A stretch of 8,697 nucleotides of DNA, taken from the NCBI RefSeq assembly GCF_016909015.1, contig NZ_JAFBFA010000066.1, positions 1 through 8,697 on the forward strand, written 5' to 3'. Both the position numbers and the translations under genes were made by a program. The number at the start of each line of letters is the position of its first letter. Within the stretch, counting starts at the first letter, position 1. This stretch comes from Gracilibacillus alcaliphilus (GTDB lineage: Bacteria > Bacillota > Bacilli > Bacillales > Amphibacillaceae). This document shows, one piece after another, positions 1 to 7,207 of the stretch. Below the pieces are notes generated by a model. The model saw only the letters and a list, made by a program, of their open reading frames with translations, was not told where the DNA came from and did no database searches.

Positions 1-100
1 TTCCCCTTCCTTTAACACAGAGGGGAGCAAGCGGAGCGCGGTAGGAAATTAAAAAATTCACCATTTCTATTGTCCAATTTATTGACATAGATCCAAACTT

Positions 101-1063
101 ATGGAAAACTCAATATTAACTTTGCAAGAATATAAAGGGGAAAAAGTACAATGGGATAAATTACTATATGAAGTCGAGATTCTTGTAGCTACTTTTCCAA
201 ATTCTAGAACAAGAATAGTTAATTATTTTTTAAAAACAGTAAGGGATTTTATAGTTTTTGACGGTAATCATTTTCATATTAATTTAAAAATGTTAGAAGT
301 CGTTTCTAATGTTTACATTCTGGATATTAATTCAAAAAGCACAACTTATCTTTTGGCTATTTATGTTAAACTATTTAATAAAGTAAGCCAATTTCGAAAT
401 AACTTAGATGAAAAAGCAAAAAATGAAACTGAAGAAAAAAATTTAAAATCTATTCAAAAAAGAATAGGTGAAGCAAATAATTTGAAGGAAAAATTATTTC
501 AACATCTATATACAATATTGAAGAACAACCTCAAAAATATAAGTAATATGTATGATATCATTGTATTTATGAAATTGTTAGATAAGAAATTATCACCTAG
601 TTTTTTATGTGAGGTATTAGAAGAGAATAAAAAAAATTATTTTGTGGTTTGTTCCGTTGCTTATTATATACTAGATGAATCATTTAGTAATTTAGAGTCA
701 AGATTTAAAACTGTATTGAGTAAATTATATAGAGTTATACGGGATAATATATTTAATTATGAAATTAAAGGTGCTACGGAGCCAATTTTAGAAGGTGAAT
801 TTTTTTATTTTCTGAATGACTTCTCAAAATATCCGGGTTTTAGCTCACAATTTAGAATAGACTTATCTTCTAAATTAATTGTTGAATACACAAAAACATG
901 CCAAACAAAGTCAATTGTAATTGATAATGAACGTAAAAAAATGTGGGGAAAATTGACTAAAACCTCTTACTATGAATGGAATACTAAGATTGAAGTATTT
1001 ATTAGAAGAATTGTGAAAAAAAGTTCAAATATGGGGAGAATAGATCACTCCTCAGATTATTAA
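101..1063 (+). CDS. Hypothetical protein, probably 5'-truncated relic of a longer gene
   Basis: I do not recognise this 320-residue protein. It is rich in Lys, Asn, Ile and Phe, predicted mostly alpha-helical, with a charged probable coiled coil around residues 103-135. There is no signal peptide, membrane segment or obvious catalytic motif. The base composition is visibly more AT-rich than the bgl genes, which suggests horizontal origin. The ATG at 101 is the first possible start after an in-frame stop at 83-85, but it has no Shine-Dalgarno sequence. The +3 frame just upstream reads plausible coding sequence (EIKKFTISIVQFIDIDPNLW, about 45-104) that would continue smoothly into this frame after a shift near 100. 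The gene may therefore be the C-terminal part of a larger protein whose beginning is lost. The helical repeats loosely recall the C-terminal halves of Abi-type/defence reverse transcriptases, but no RT motif lies in the window, so this is speculation. Bases 1-44 hold nothing I can identify. Confidence 0.5.
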   Translation: MENSILTLQEYKGEKVQWDKLLYEVEILVATFPNSRTRIVNYFLKTVRDFIVFDGNHFHINLKMLEVVSNVYILDINSKSTTYLLAIYVKLFNKVSQFRNNLDEKAKNETEEKNLKSIQKRIGEANNLKEKLFQHLYTILKNNLKNISNMYDIIVFMKLLDKKLSPSFLCEVLEENKKNYFVVCSVAYYILDESFSNLESRFKTVLSKLYRVIRDNIFNYEIKGATEPILEGEFFYFLNDFSKYPGFSSQFRIDLSSKLIVEYTKTCQTKSIVIDNERKKMWGKLTKTSYYEWNTKIEVFIRRIVKKSSNMGRIDHSSDY

Positions 1064-1205
1064 GTGCGTTAAGTCAATACAAGAAAAAGAGAATACATCA
1101 AGATAAAAAGGGTTCCTTATTACGCTTTAATGGATTTATGCCTTCTTATTAGTAATCTCTCGGAAAGTACTAACCATCCTGTCATGTAAAACTTACAATT
1201 AGTAT

Positions 1206-1368
1206 TTTTCTACAAGTGTTGCTGGTGCTCAGACGAATATCATTGAATATAGTGTGATTCAAACAGATAAGGAGAATAAGATAGATCCATTTAATTGTTT
1301 TATTTACAGAATTTCCTCAGTTAGATATTTTTCAACACCTGGAATATTGGAAAAACTATTTTCCATAA
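1206..1368 (+). pseudogene. IS66-family transposase, C-terminal fragment with frameshift
   Basis: Reading from 1206 gives FSTSVAGAQTNIIEYSVIQT, which matches the conserved C-terminal block of IS66-family TnpC/ORF3 transposases: (L)FS-T--GA-A-A--YS-IETAKEN. It continues with DKENKIDPFN. The frame then shifts by one base between about 1295 and 1311 and continues as FPQLDIFQHLEYWKNYFP followed by TAA at 1366-1368. This is the usual IS66 ending (L-E-FP-LD---hPE---k--P). Only about 55 codons survive. The catalytic DDE domain, the zinc-binding N-terminus, the accessory genes tnpA/tnpB and the upstream end are absent. It lies immediately beside the IS256-type relic. The assignment comes from remembered family motifs, not a search. 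Bases 1064-1205, between the orphan ORF and this fragment, show no feature I can support, although the last part may be more decayed IS66 sequence. Confidence 0.6.
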
Positions 1369-1392
1369 GTTTTTATACTTTTGTAAAGGGCT

Positions 1393-1413
1393 TGTCAAGA
1401 AAAGTGTGTAAGT
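1393..1413 (+). repeat. IS256-type terminal inverted repeat, transposase 3' side
   Basis: The 21 bases read outside-in as TGTCAAGAAAAGTGTGTAAGT. They match the opposite end at 17 of 21 positions, with identical inner TGTGTAAGT blocks. The first base of the transposase stop codon region (1413-1415) touches the repeat, as is usual in IS256 elements. Confidence 0.75.
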
Positions 1414-1598
1414 TATTCTAAATACTTTAACACACGTTCATGAAGGTGATCATGAATTAATAGCTGATTCATGACCATTGCCCATTGTTGAATATGGCCG
1501 CCTTCCCATGTATTTTCAAGTTCTTTGGTTCGTAAGTACAAGACTTTTAGAAGGGCGTTCTCGTTTGGGAATGCTCCATTTTTAGCGCTATTTTTCAT

Positions 1599-1738
1599 GA
1601 CATCATACTATTTCCCGCTTACATTATTTTTAGCAAAATAGATTTGGTCAATGTCAAAAACCGCAGCACTTTTAAAAGATGATCAACTCGTTCAAATTCC
1701 ACCTTGCTAAGCCTGCCAGCTGTTGTATTCATAAAAAA
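1599..1738 (-). other. Unidentified decayed coding segment between IS relics
   Basis: This stretch does not look like IS256 transposase or like the IS21-type end beside it. On the minus strand one frame reads MNTTAGRLSKVEFERVDHLL and then KVLRFLTLTKSILLKIM with a stop. A neighbouring frame picks up VFDIDQIYFAKNNVSGK before a TAG and then YDVMKNSAKNGAF, leading into the IS256 C-terminus. The switch between two plausible frames suggests a fragment of a gene with one frameshift, brought in during rearrangement. I cannot name the family. Confidence 0.3.
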
Positions 1739-1811
1739 TGATTACAGGTCACTAAAATGTATCACCACCTCTGACATCTTCTTTATCACTTAACGCCAAA
1801 GAATGTACAGC
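1739..1811 (+). mobile_element. Solitary IS21-type terminal sequence inside the IS256 relic
   Basis: Starting TGATTACAG at 1739, this segment aligns with the sequence from 8603 onward through matching blocks in the same order. The blocks are TGATTACAG, CACT-AAATGTA-CACCA, TGACAT, AACGCCAAA-AAT-TAC and AGC. The TG terminus followed by repeated ACCACC/ACCAGC and TGACA motifs is typical of IS21-family ends. The similarity stops at 1811, exactly where the IS256 transposase codons for FDEIK begin. The element interior (istA/istB) is therefore gone and only one end remains. The last 18 or so residues of the middle transposase frame (AVHSLALSDKEDVRGGDTF) are translation of this IS21-type end, not transposase. 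Confidence 0.65.
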
Positions 1812-2552
1812 TTTAATCTCATCAAAGATCTGCATCCATTTATGCTTGCTTTTTGTCTCATTTAACCATAATCCAAGTATTTCTTCCCCTCCTTCGATGG
1901 TATAACCTAGAATTGTATAGATCGCATATTTTTTTGTTTCATATTGGTTGCGGATAGTGGTATACATACAATCGACAAAAACAAAGGCATAACAGTTACT
2001 CAAGGGATGGTCCTGCCATTCTTCCAAGTCAGGAAGCAATTGGTCAGTAATTTCTGAAACCATTTCATGAGAGACAGAAAATCCATAGATATCCTCGATG
2101 GTGAAGGAAATATCTCGCTGAGACATGCCTCGTGCATACATAGAAATCACTTTATTTTCAATCGCAGATACACATCCTTCTTTCGTTTCGGTATCAGTTC
2201 AGGGTTAAAGGATCCGTCTCGATCTCTAGGCACCTTAATGTTCATCTCACCCGAACTTGTTTTAATTATTTTCTTTTCATAACCATTCCGTCTGTTTTAT
2301 CATTGGATTCATAACCTAAATGATGATTCATCTCACCTTTCAACATGGATTCAAACATGGGTCCAAATATATCTTTCAGTGCATTTTGCATATCTTCTAC
2401 GTTCTCTGGTTGGTAGTTATCTAGTATTTGTTTGGCCAATTCAGCTGATTTCCCTTCTCGCTTTGACTTAAACAATAGAATAACCTCCCAATTGGTATAT
2501 ATTTATTTTAACAAAAGAACTAAACAGTGAAGTAAGAGCCGTACGCTCTCTT

Positions 2553-2573
2553 ACTTACACAGTTTAGTTTACA
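2553..2573 (-). repeat. IS256-type terminal inverted repeat, transposase 5' side
   Basis: On the minus strand it reads TGTAAACTAAACTGTGTAAG and one more T, the partner of the repeat at 1393-1413. It lies about 78 bases upstream of the TTG start of the transposase. Confidence 0.75.
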
Positions 2574-2778
2574 CTACCGGATGAACTATCAATCATCAAA
2601 TGTATAGAAAAATCCCCAACCCTTCAATAAACTGCTTTTGAAAAAGACAGAAGTATTAGGGGATTCATTTTATGAACTTTTCGTTGTGTGTGATAAAATG
2701 TCACTAAAATTTCTTTAATTCAAGCAATCCAAAATAAACTTTCCTTTATTTCAAGACCTCACACCGCCTATAAACAAA
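2574..2778. other. Intergenic region downstream of bglH, possible terminator and IS scar
   Basis: I see no gene here. An AAATCCCC/GGGGATT inverted repeat (2610-2617 and 2659-2665) encloses about 40 bases and resembles an IS end or scar, but I cannot assign it. Closer to bglH there is a weak AT-only hairpin, AAATAAA (2732-2738) with TTTATTT (2745-2751) and a six-base loop. It could serve as a poor terminator for the bgl transcript; no strong intrinsic terminator is visible. Confidence 0.35.
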
Positions 2779-4206
2779 TCAATCCATTACCAACCCATTA
2801 CTAGCAATTAACTCCCGATACCAATAAAACGAATCCTTCTTATAACGTTTTAACGACCCTTTCCCATCATTATCTCTATCCACATAAATAAACCCATAAC
2901 GTTTCAACATCTCACCAGTTGTAAATGATATCGGATCTATACATCCCCAGACGGTATAGCCGATCACTTCTACACCGTCTTCTTCTATGGCAAGCTGCAT
3001 CTGGTTAATATGCTCCGTTAAATATTCAATTCTCTCCTTATCATGAATACTGCCATTTTCAAATTTATCTGCATATCCAAATCCATTTTCCACAATAAAA
3101 ATGGGTAGTTCGTAACGATTAGCCAATAGATTCAAATAGTAACGCAAGCCTTTCGGATCAATGGTCCATCCCCATTCCGTCGTTTCTGCCAATGGGTTCT
3201 CTACCAGCACATCACTGCCGAGTAATTTATCATTTAGCCTTTTGGCTTCCGGTCGTATCGAAACTGTGTTACTCAAATAATAAGTAACACCGATAAAATC
3301 AACGGTTCCTGCTGACAAATCAATTACATCTTGTTTCGTTACATCAATTGAATATCCGCTATTTTCCCAGATTTTTAATACTTTTTGGGAATAATGTCCT
3401 CTTACTTGAACATCGGTGAAAAACAGCTGATTCTCATCTTCTTGCTGGGCCAATAAAATATCGTTTGGATCACTTGTAAGTGGATAATTTGGCGTAGCGG
3501 CTAACACACAGCCAACTTGGAATGCTGGATTAATGTCTTTAGCCTTTTTTACAACCAATGCACTAGCCACAAACTGATAATGAGCAGCTTGATACATCAC
3601 TTCCAGCTTATCCTCGTTATCCTTATACAATACACCTGAATTGGTCCAACCATAAATCGGATTATCCAAAATACGCTGATTGTTAATTTCATTGAAGGTC
3701 AGCCAATACTTCACTTTATCTTTATATCTTCTCATCACTGTATCTGAGAAATGAACAAAGAAATCAATCAGCTTACGATTACGCCAGCCTCCATATTCTT
3801 TTACCAAATGATACGGCATTTCGAAATGTGATAAAGTAATCACCGGTTCAATATCGTATTTTAATAACTCATCAAAAAGGTCATCATAGAATTTTAAACC
3901 TGCTTCATTCGGTTTTGTCTCGTCACCATTTGGAAAGATTCGCGTCCAGGCAAGACTGGTTCGCAGGCACTTAAATCCCATTTCGGCAAACATTTTGACA
4001 TCTTCTTTATAATGATGGTAAAAGTCAATTCCTTCATGATTCGGGTAATATTCCCCTTCTATCACACCATCTGTAATCTTACGTGCTTTGTCTTTGCTGC
4101 CAGCCGTCATCACATCTGCAATACTAATACCTTTTCCTTCTGCATCCCAGGCGCCTTCCACCTGATGGGCAGCAATGGCCCCTCCCCATAAAAAATCCTT
4201 CTTCAT
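2779..4206 (-). CDS. bglH: 6-phospho-beta-glucosidase, glycoside hydrolase family 1
   Basis: This cytoplasmic enzyme hydrolyses phosphorylated aryl-beta-glucosides or cellobiose-6-phosphate, releasing glucose-6-phosphate for glycolysis. The 475 residues are the usual length for BglH/BglA/AscB proteins. The GH1 N-terminal signature FLWGGAIAAHQVEGAW is at residues 5-20. The acid/base Glu is in TFNEIN (E173), and the nucleophile Glu is in FIVENGFGYAD (E373). Ser427, Lys435 and Tyr437 (in DPISFTTGEMLKRYGF) are at the positions that bind the sugar 6-phosphate in family members such as LacG, so a phosphorylated substrate is strongly indicated. The ATG at 4206 follows a GGAAAGGGAG ribosome site. The gene begins 27 bases after the stop of bglP and should share its RAT-controlled transcript. 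All catalytic residues are intact. The exact substrate (salicin, arbutin, cellobiose) cannot be read from sequence. Confidence 0.95.
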   Translation of the reverse strand: MKKDFLWGGAIAAHQVEGAWDAEGKGISIADVMTAGSKDKARKITDGVIEGEYYPNHEGIDFYHHYKEDVKMFAEMGFKCLRTSLAWTRIFPNGDETKPNEAGLKFYDDLFDELLKYDIEPVITLSHFEMPYHLVKEYGGWRNRKLIDFFVHFSDTVMRRYKDKVKYWLTFNEINNQRILDNPIYGWTNSGVLYKDNEDKLEVMYQAAHYQFVASALVVKKAKDINPAFQVGCVLAATPNYPLTSDPNDILLAQQEDENQLFFTDVQVRGHYSQKVLKIWENSGYSIDVTKQDVIDLSAGTVDFIGVTYYLSNTVSIRPEAKRLNDKLLGSDVLVENPLAETTEWGWTIDPKGLRYYLNLLANRYELPIFIVENGFGYADKFENGSIHDKERIEYLTEHINQMQLAIEEDGVEVIGYTVWGCIDPISFTTGEMLKRYGFIYVDRDNDGKGSLKRYKKDSFYWYRELIASNGLVMD

Positions 4207-4233
4207 AGCGATCTCCCTTTCCTCTATAGTTAA

Positions 4234-6072
4234 CTATTTCCCTATTTCAAATAGAACGGAATCAAGTGTAATAGCTCCATCTTCTTTCATGTTTTCTAAT
4301 TCATTCATTTGATCTGGATTCGTTACTATTACTGGTGTCGTAAGTTTATAGCCTTCCGCTAGAATCTTGTCGTGATCAAATGTTAATAGTAAGTCACCCC
4401 GTTTTACATTATCTCCGTTAGCTACTGCCGCTTCAAAGTACTTACCATTCAAATTAACCGTATCTAAACCAACATGAATCAGTAACTCTGTCCCATTCTC
4501 TGCTTTCAAACCAATCGCATGTTTAGAAGGGAATACAGCAACTATCGTTGCATCGAATGGTGCCACGATCTCTCCTTCTGTTGGAATTACCGCTACTCCC
4601 TTACCAGCTATCCCACTAGAGAACACATCATCTTCTACCTCACTTAACGTAATGACGTTACCTTTTGCCGGAGTATATACGAACAGTTTGTCATCCTGTT
4701 TTCCTTCCGTTGCAGGGGTAGGAACATTTGCTGCAAAGTCTGGTGTTTCTTCTTTCACCCCAAAGAAATACGCTAACACTCCACCGGCAATTAAGGAAGC
4801 CGCAATCCCTACGAAATAACCAATATGCGGCGTATATACAGGAATGGAAAATAAATTATGGAAAACATAAGCATTCATGGTCACTCCAAAACCACCTAAA
4901 ATCGCGCCACCAATAGCTCCTGATATCGCCACGATAGGGATCAAACGTTTATAGCGCAATACAATACCATAAACAATCGGTTCCGTTACACCTGCCAGTA
5001 ACCCTGTGATGGCAGTAGAACCAGCTAGAGAACGCATTTTAGAATGTTTTTTGGCTCTTAGATAAAAACCAATCGCAATACCAATTTGAGCAAAAACGGC
5101 AGCTAATGCCATACCTTCTACCGGATCTCCACCCATACTATTTAAATTCTCTAATGTGATAGGAGTAAATCCCCAGTGTAAACCAAACATTACCATAAAC
5201 GTCATGCCGCCTCCAAGGACAACCCCTGACAGAAGACTGCTTTGCTCATATAACCACATGACTGCTGTAGATAATCCATCTCCCACGATGGTACCAAACG
5301 GGCCAAAAATCATGACAGTAAGTGGAACCATGACTAACAAACTGATCATCGGAACGGCAAAAAGCTGAATATCTTTATAGATTATTTTCTTTAACAATTT
5401 ATCAAGAAACTGATAAATAAATATAGCAATAAAAATTGGAAAAATGGTTGTTGCATAGTCCACAGCTTCAAGCGGTATTCTGATGAAATCCGCGCTTGTT
5501 TCACCAATGAGAGCTGTAAAAGATGGCTCCATTAAAGCCGCACCTATGGCACCTCCAACATATAAATTCCCGCCTAACTTATTAGCCAAGGTAATACCTA
5601 AGAATATCGGCAAGAAATAAAAGATAGAATTACTAGCAGCACTTAGAACGGCATAAGTAGAACTGGCTTCTGAAATCCAACCCAGTTGAGATAGCACCGT
5701 TAATAAAGCTTTCACCATACCTGCACCAGCCATAACTGGAATTAGCGGCGAAAATGCCCCTGAAATAACTTCAAATACTGTATTGATATTAAATTTTTGT
5801 TTTTCTTTCGCTTTACGATTGCCTTCAAGACCGGCAAGTGATTGAATAGCTGCAAAATAATCTGATACAGCATTGCCAATAACAATTTGATACTGTCCGC
5901 CGCTATTGACGACAGATAAAACAAATGGAAGTTTTTCTAGTTCTGCTTTATTCGCTTTGGAAACATCTTTTAAACTAAAGCGAAGACGTGTAGCACAGTG
6001 AACTAGATTATTTACATTATCTTTTCCTCCTATTAACTCAAGAATTTGTTTGCTATCCTCTTGATATTTCAT
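4234..6072 (-). CDS. bglP: PTS beta-glucoside-specific transporter, EIIBCA
   Basis: This membrane permease of the phosphoenolpyruvate phosphotransferase system imports and phosphorylates beta-glucosides. It also signals sugar presence to LicT by changing LicT phosphorylation. I choose the ATG at 6072 (MKYQEDSKQ), eight bases after AAAGGA, giving 612 residues (Bacillus subtilis BglP is about 609). A longer in-frame reading to 6138 would run into the terminator hairpin. EIIB occupies about residues 5-85, with phospho-Cys26 in NLVHCATRLRF. EIIC spans about 100-455 with many hydrophobic helices, beginning FEVISGAFSPLIPVMAGAGM and including GVTEPIVYGI. A linker rich in Pro and Thr leads to EIIA, about 463-612, with His518 (SKHAIGL) and phospho-His533 (LLIHVGLDTV) at the usual 15-residue spacing. 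All phosphorylation sites are intact. It lies between a RAT/terminator leader and bglH. Confidence 0.95.
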   Translation of the reverse strand: MKYQEDSKQILELIGGKDNVNNLVHCATRLRFSLKDVSKANKAELEKLPFVLSVVNSGGQYQIVIGNAVSDYFAAIQSLAGLEGNRKAKEKQKFNINTVFEVISGAFSPLIPVMAGAGMVKALLTVLSQLGWISEASSTYAVLSAASNSIFYFLPIFLGITLANKLGGNLYVGGAIGAALMEPSFTALIGETSADFIRIPLEAVDYATTIFPIFIAIFIYQFLDKLLKKIIYKDIQLFAVPMISLLVMVPLTVMIFGPFGTIVGDGLSTAVMWLYEQSSLLSGVVLGGGMTFMVMFGLHWGFTPITLENLNSMGGDPVEGMALAAVFAQIGIAIGFYLRAKKHSKMRSLAGSTAITGLLAGVTEPIVYGIVLRYKRLIPIVAISGAIGGAILGGFGVTMNAYVFHNLFSIPVYTPHIGYFVGIAASLIAGGVLAYFFGVKEETPDFAANVPTPATEGKQDDKLFVYTPAKGNVITLSEVEDDVFSSGIAGKGVAVIPTEGEIVAPFDATIVAVFPSKHAIGLKAENGTELLIHVGLDTVNLNGKYFEAAVANGDNVKRGDLLLTFDHDKILAEGYKLTTPVIVTNPDQMNELENMKEDGAITLDSVLFEIGK

Positions 6073-6109
6073 ATCCATAATCCTTTCTTTTTTCATGTAT
6101 TTTTCAAAT

Positions 6110-6214
6110 AAAAAAGCGCGACCTAAAACTATCAACAATAAGCAACAAAGTACAAAACGACGTCATCAAAAAACGCCCTTTGTCACCTATCATTTCTAAT
6201 TCTTAGGTCACGCC
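6110..6214 (-). terminator. RAT-controlled terminator in the bglP leader
   Basis: In the minus-strand transcript GCGTGACCTAA (6204-6214) pairs with TTAGGTCGCGC (6116-6126) through 11 positions, one of them a G-U pair. A run of six U (6110-6115) follows. The 5' arm overlaps the last bases of the RAT at 6205-6234, so RAT folding and terminator folding exclude each other. Without active LicT the transcript should end here, before bglP; with LicT bound to the RAT it should read through. Confidence 0.88.
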
Positions 6215-6234
6215 TGCTTCTCCAGTAACGATCC
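6205..6234 (-). promoter_or_regulatory. RAT antiterminator RNA site for LicT, bglP leader
   Basis: The transcript begins GGATCGTTACTG, then GAGAAGCAGG and CGTGACCT. This matches the LicT/SacY/BglG-type ribonucleic antiterminator consensus (GGATTGTTACTG---GCAGGCAAAACCT). It starts two bases after the licT stop codon. It is identical over 32 bases (6204-6235) to the RAT upstream of licT. Confidence 0.92.
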
Positions 6235-6236
6235 TA

Positions 6237-7077
6237 CTACTCAGATGATAGTCTATTTAAATGTAAAGTCAGATACAGCAATTCGTCATCCGATATGTTC
6301 CAAGTATATTTTTCATCTAAATAATGCTTAATTTTCTCTGCACAATGATAATCATGGCTGTATTGTAATTTTATGACAGATAGCAGAGAGGAGGATTCAG
6401 CTTTAACATTTTCTTTCGCTAACTGCCGCTTCACAAAGTACCGAATATGGGTAATAAATCGCCTGAAATAAATGGTTTCTTCGTTAAATTCTCTTCCATA
6501 ATGGTACTTAATGATATTTAAGATATTTTGCAGGATTTTCGAAATGAGAATCGTTTCTTCCATCCTGCTTTCACCACTCGTTGCATTGACGTAATGAAGT
6601 GTGATAAATGCTGCTTCCATATCAGGGATATCTACCCCTGTTTTCTTATGGAGTAATTTTACTGCCTCTAAGCTAATTTCATATTCGAGTGGATAAATTT
6701 CCTTTAGCTCCCACTCTAATGGGGTTCGAAATGATGTCCCCTCCTTCGCTCTTTTAAGCATAAAATTAATATGATCAGCCATATCCAGCAAACTGGTTTC
6801 ACTTATTTTTTTTGGAGATTCTTTTTTCAAATAAAGAAAAGATTTCGCTTGCTAACGTTATATCGAGATAATCAACTCGTTTCAAGAGCTCTTCAAAGTC
6901 ATGCACGATATCTTTATCTTTCACTGTCGAAGCAAATTGTTTTTCTATTTTTTGTTCTTCAATTTTATCTCCTGGAAATTTACTAAAACCAATGCCTTTT
7001 CCCATTACAATTTCTTCTAACCCATATTTATTTTGAACGAGTACTGCATTATTATTAAATACTTTGACGACTCGCAC
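6237..7077 (-). pseudogene. licT: LicT/BglG-type transcription antiterminator with one-base frameshift
   Basis: LicT binds RAT sites in nascent mRNA and prevents termination when its PRD domains are correctly phosphorylated by the PTS. I choose the GTG at 7077 (MRVVKVFNNNAVLVQNKYG), eight bases after GGAGG (7086-7090). A start at 7107 would lie in the leader terminator. The CAT RNA-binding domain is about residues 1-55 (NNNAVLV, EEIVMGKGIGFSKFPGD). The first frame stops at 6799-6801 after FEKRISKKNK, giving only 92 residues. The second frame continues as KKISETSLLDMADHINFMLK to the TAG at 6237. Removing one A from the run of eight at 6806-6813 restores a 279-residue protein, the normal LicT length. 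All four PRD histidines are then present: H102 (ADHINF), H161 (ITLHYVNA), H210 (FITHIRYF) and H272 (LTLHLNRL). The sequence shows no other decay, so the shift is recent, a sequencing error, or used for slippage. The gene is preceded and followed by RAT sites. Confidence 0.88.
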
Positions 7078-7109
7078 CAGTATCGCCTCCACTCTAACTC
7101 GAAACAAAC

Positions 7110-7182
7110 AAAAAAGACCTGCCCAAATAAGATAATAAATGAGTGCAACTCAATCCCACACCTGTTTATCATCCTATAGGTC
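7110..7182 (-). terminator. RAT-controlled terminator in the licT leader
   Basis: The minus-strand RNA can form an imperfect long hairpin. GACCT (7178-7182) pairs with AGGTC (7116-7120), and internally GATGATAAA pairs with TTTATTATC through nine positions with one G-U pair. Six U (7110-7115) follow. The outer 5' arm is the 3' end of the RAT, the arrangement used for antitermination. The licT ribosome site and GTG start lie just downstream. The stem is less perfect than the bglP leader terminator. Confidence 0.7.
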
Positions 7183-7207
7183 ACGCCTGCTTCTCCAGTA
7201 ACGATCC
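7178..7207 (-). promoter_or_regulatory. RAT antiterminator RNA site for LicT, licT leader
   Basis: This is the same sequence as the bglP-leader RAT, matching over all 30 bases and over 32 if one flanking base on each side is counted (7177-7208). It lies about 30-60 bases downstream of the predicted promoter and overlaps a terminator. This predicts that LicT positively controls its own expression. Confidence 0.9.

Larger units (their letters stand above)
1413..2475 (-). pseudogene. IS256-family (mutator-type) transposase, frameshifted and internally replaced
   Basis: The N-terminus is recognisable from a TTG at 2475, eight bases after a GGGAGG site. It reads MFKSKREGKSAELAKQILDN and later MNHHLGYESNDK. 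This frame stops at 2266. The next frame carries KTSSGEMNIKVPRDRDGSFN and PELIPKRKKDV (about 2260-2165). A two-base insertion near 2165 (GTGTA where GTA is expected) moves to the frame with ENKVISMYARGMSQRDI, the first catalytic Asp in FVFVDCMYTTIRNQYETKKY, and FDEIK, ending near 1812. The second Asp, the C/H motif (normally CIVH--RN) and the final Glu region are missing. The frame instead runs through an IS21-type end to a stop at 1752. The C-terminus resumes near 1590 with NGAFPNENALLKVLYLRTKE and WAMVMNQLLIHDHLHERVLK, stopping at 1413. Intact relatives are about 390 residues. The product must be inactive. Confidence 0.85.
1393..2573 (-). mobile_element. Degenerate IS256-family insertion sequence
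   Basis: The element is bounded by terminal inverted repeats that match at 17 of 21 positions (1393-1413 and 2553-2573). Between them lies one broken minus-strand transposase gene of the mutator/IS256 type. Inside the 2553-2573 end, just upstream of the transposase, is a hairpin-forming stretch at 2531-2555 (AGAGC/GCTCT around a CGTACG palindrome). This is a common subterminal arrangement in the family and may limit read-through transcription into the element. I see no 8-9 bp target duplication outside the repeats. The transposase core is lost and replaced by other mobile-element debris, so the element cannot move on its own. Confidence 0.8.

Noticed and set aside
82..87. TTGACA as a -35 box for the left-hand ORF
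   Set aside because: A -10 at normal spacing would fall inside the ORF after its ATG, so it cannot drive this start; no TATAAT-like box is present.
2067..2282. Plus-strand 71-codon open frame
   Set aside because: It is antisense to the IS256 transposase relic, has no ribosome site and shows no family motif.
1385..2581. Target-site duplication flanking the IS256 relic
   Set aside because: The 8 bases outside each inverted repeat (AAAGGGCT and CTACCGGA) do not match.
4728..5368. Two plus-strand open frames (4728-4916 and 5156-5368)
   Set aside because: They are antisense to bglP, whose domains are continuous and intact there; no start signals or recognisable products.
5742..5924. Minus-strand 60-codon open frame
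   Set aside because: It overlaps bglP in another frame on the same strand, with no independent evidence.
6073..6138. Upstream extension of bglP to a start at 6138
   Set aside because: This start lies inside the loop of the leader terminator, has no ribosome site, and would add 22 residues not found in BglP proteins; AAAGGA fits the ATG at 6072.
6771..6986. Plus-strand 71-codon open frame
   Set aside because: It is antisense to licT across the frameshift and is explained by its T-rich complement.
7078..7107. Upstream extension of licT to a start at 7107
   Set aside because: It abuts the terminator U-run and covers the GGAGG site that serves the GTG at 7077; LicT proteins begin close to the KVFNNN motif.
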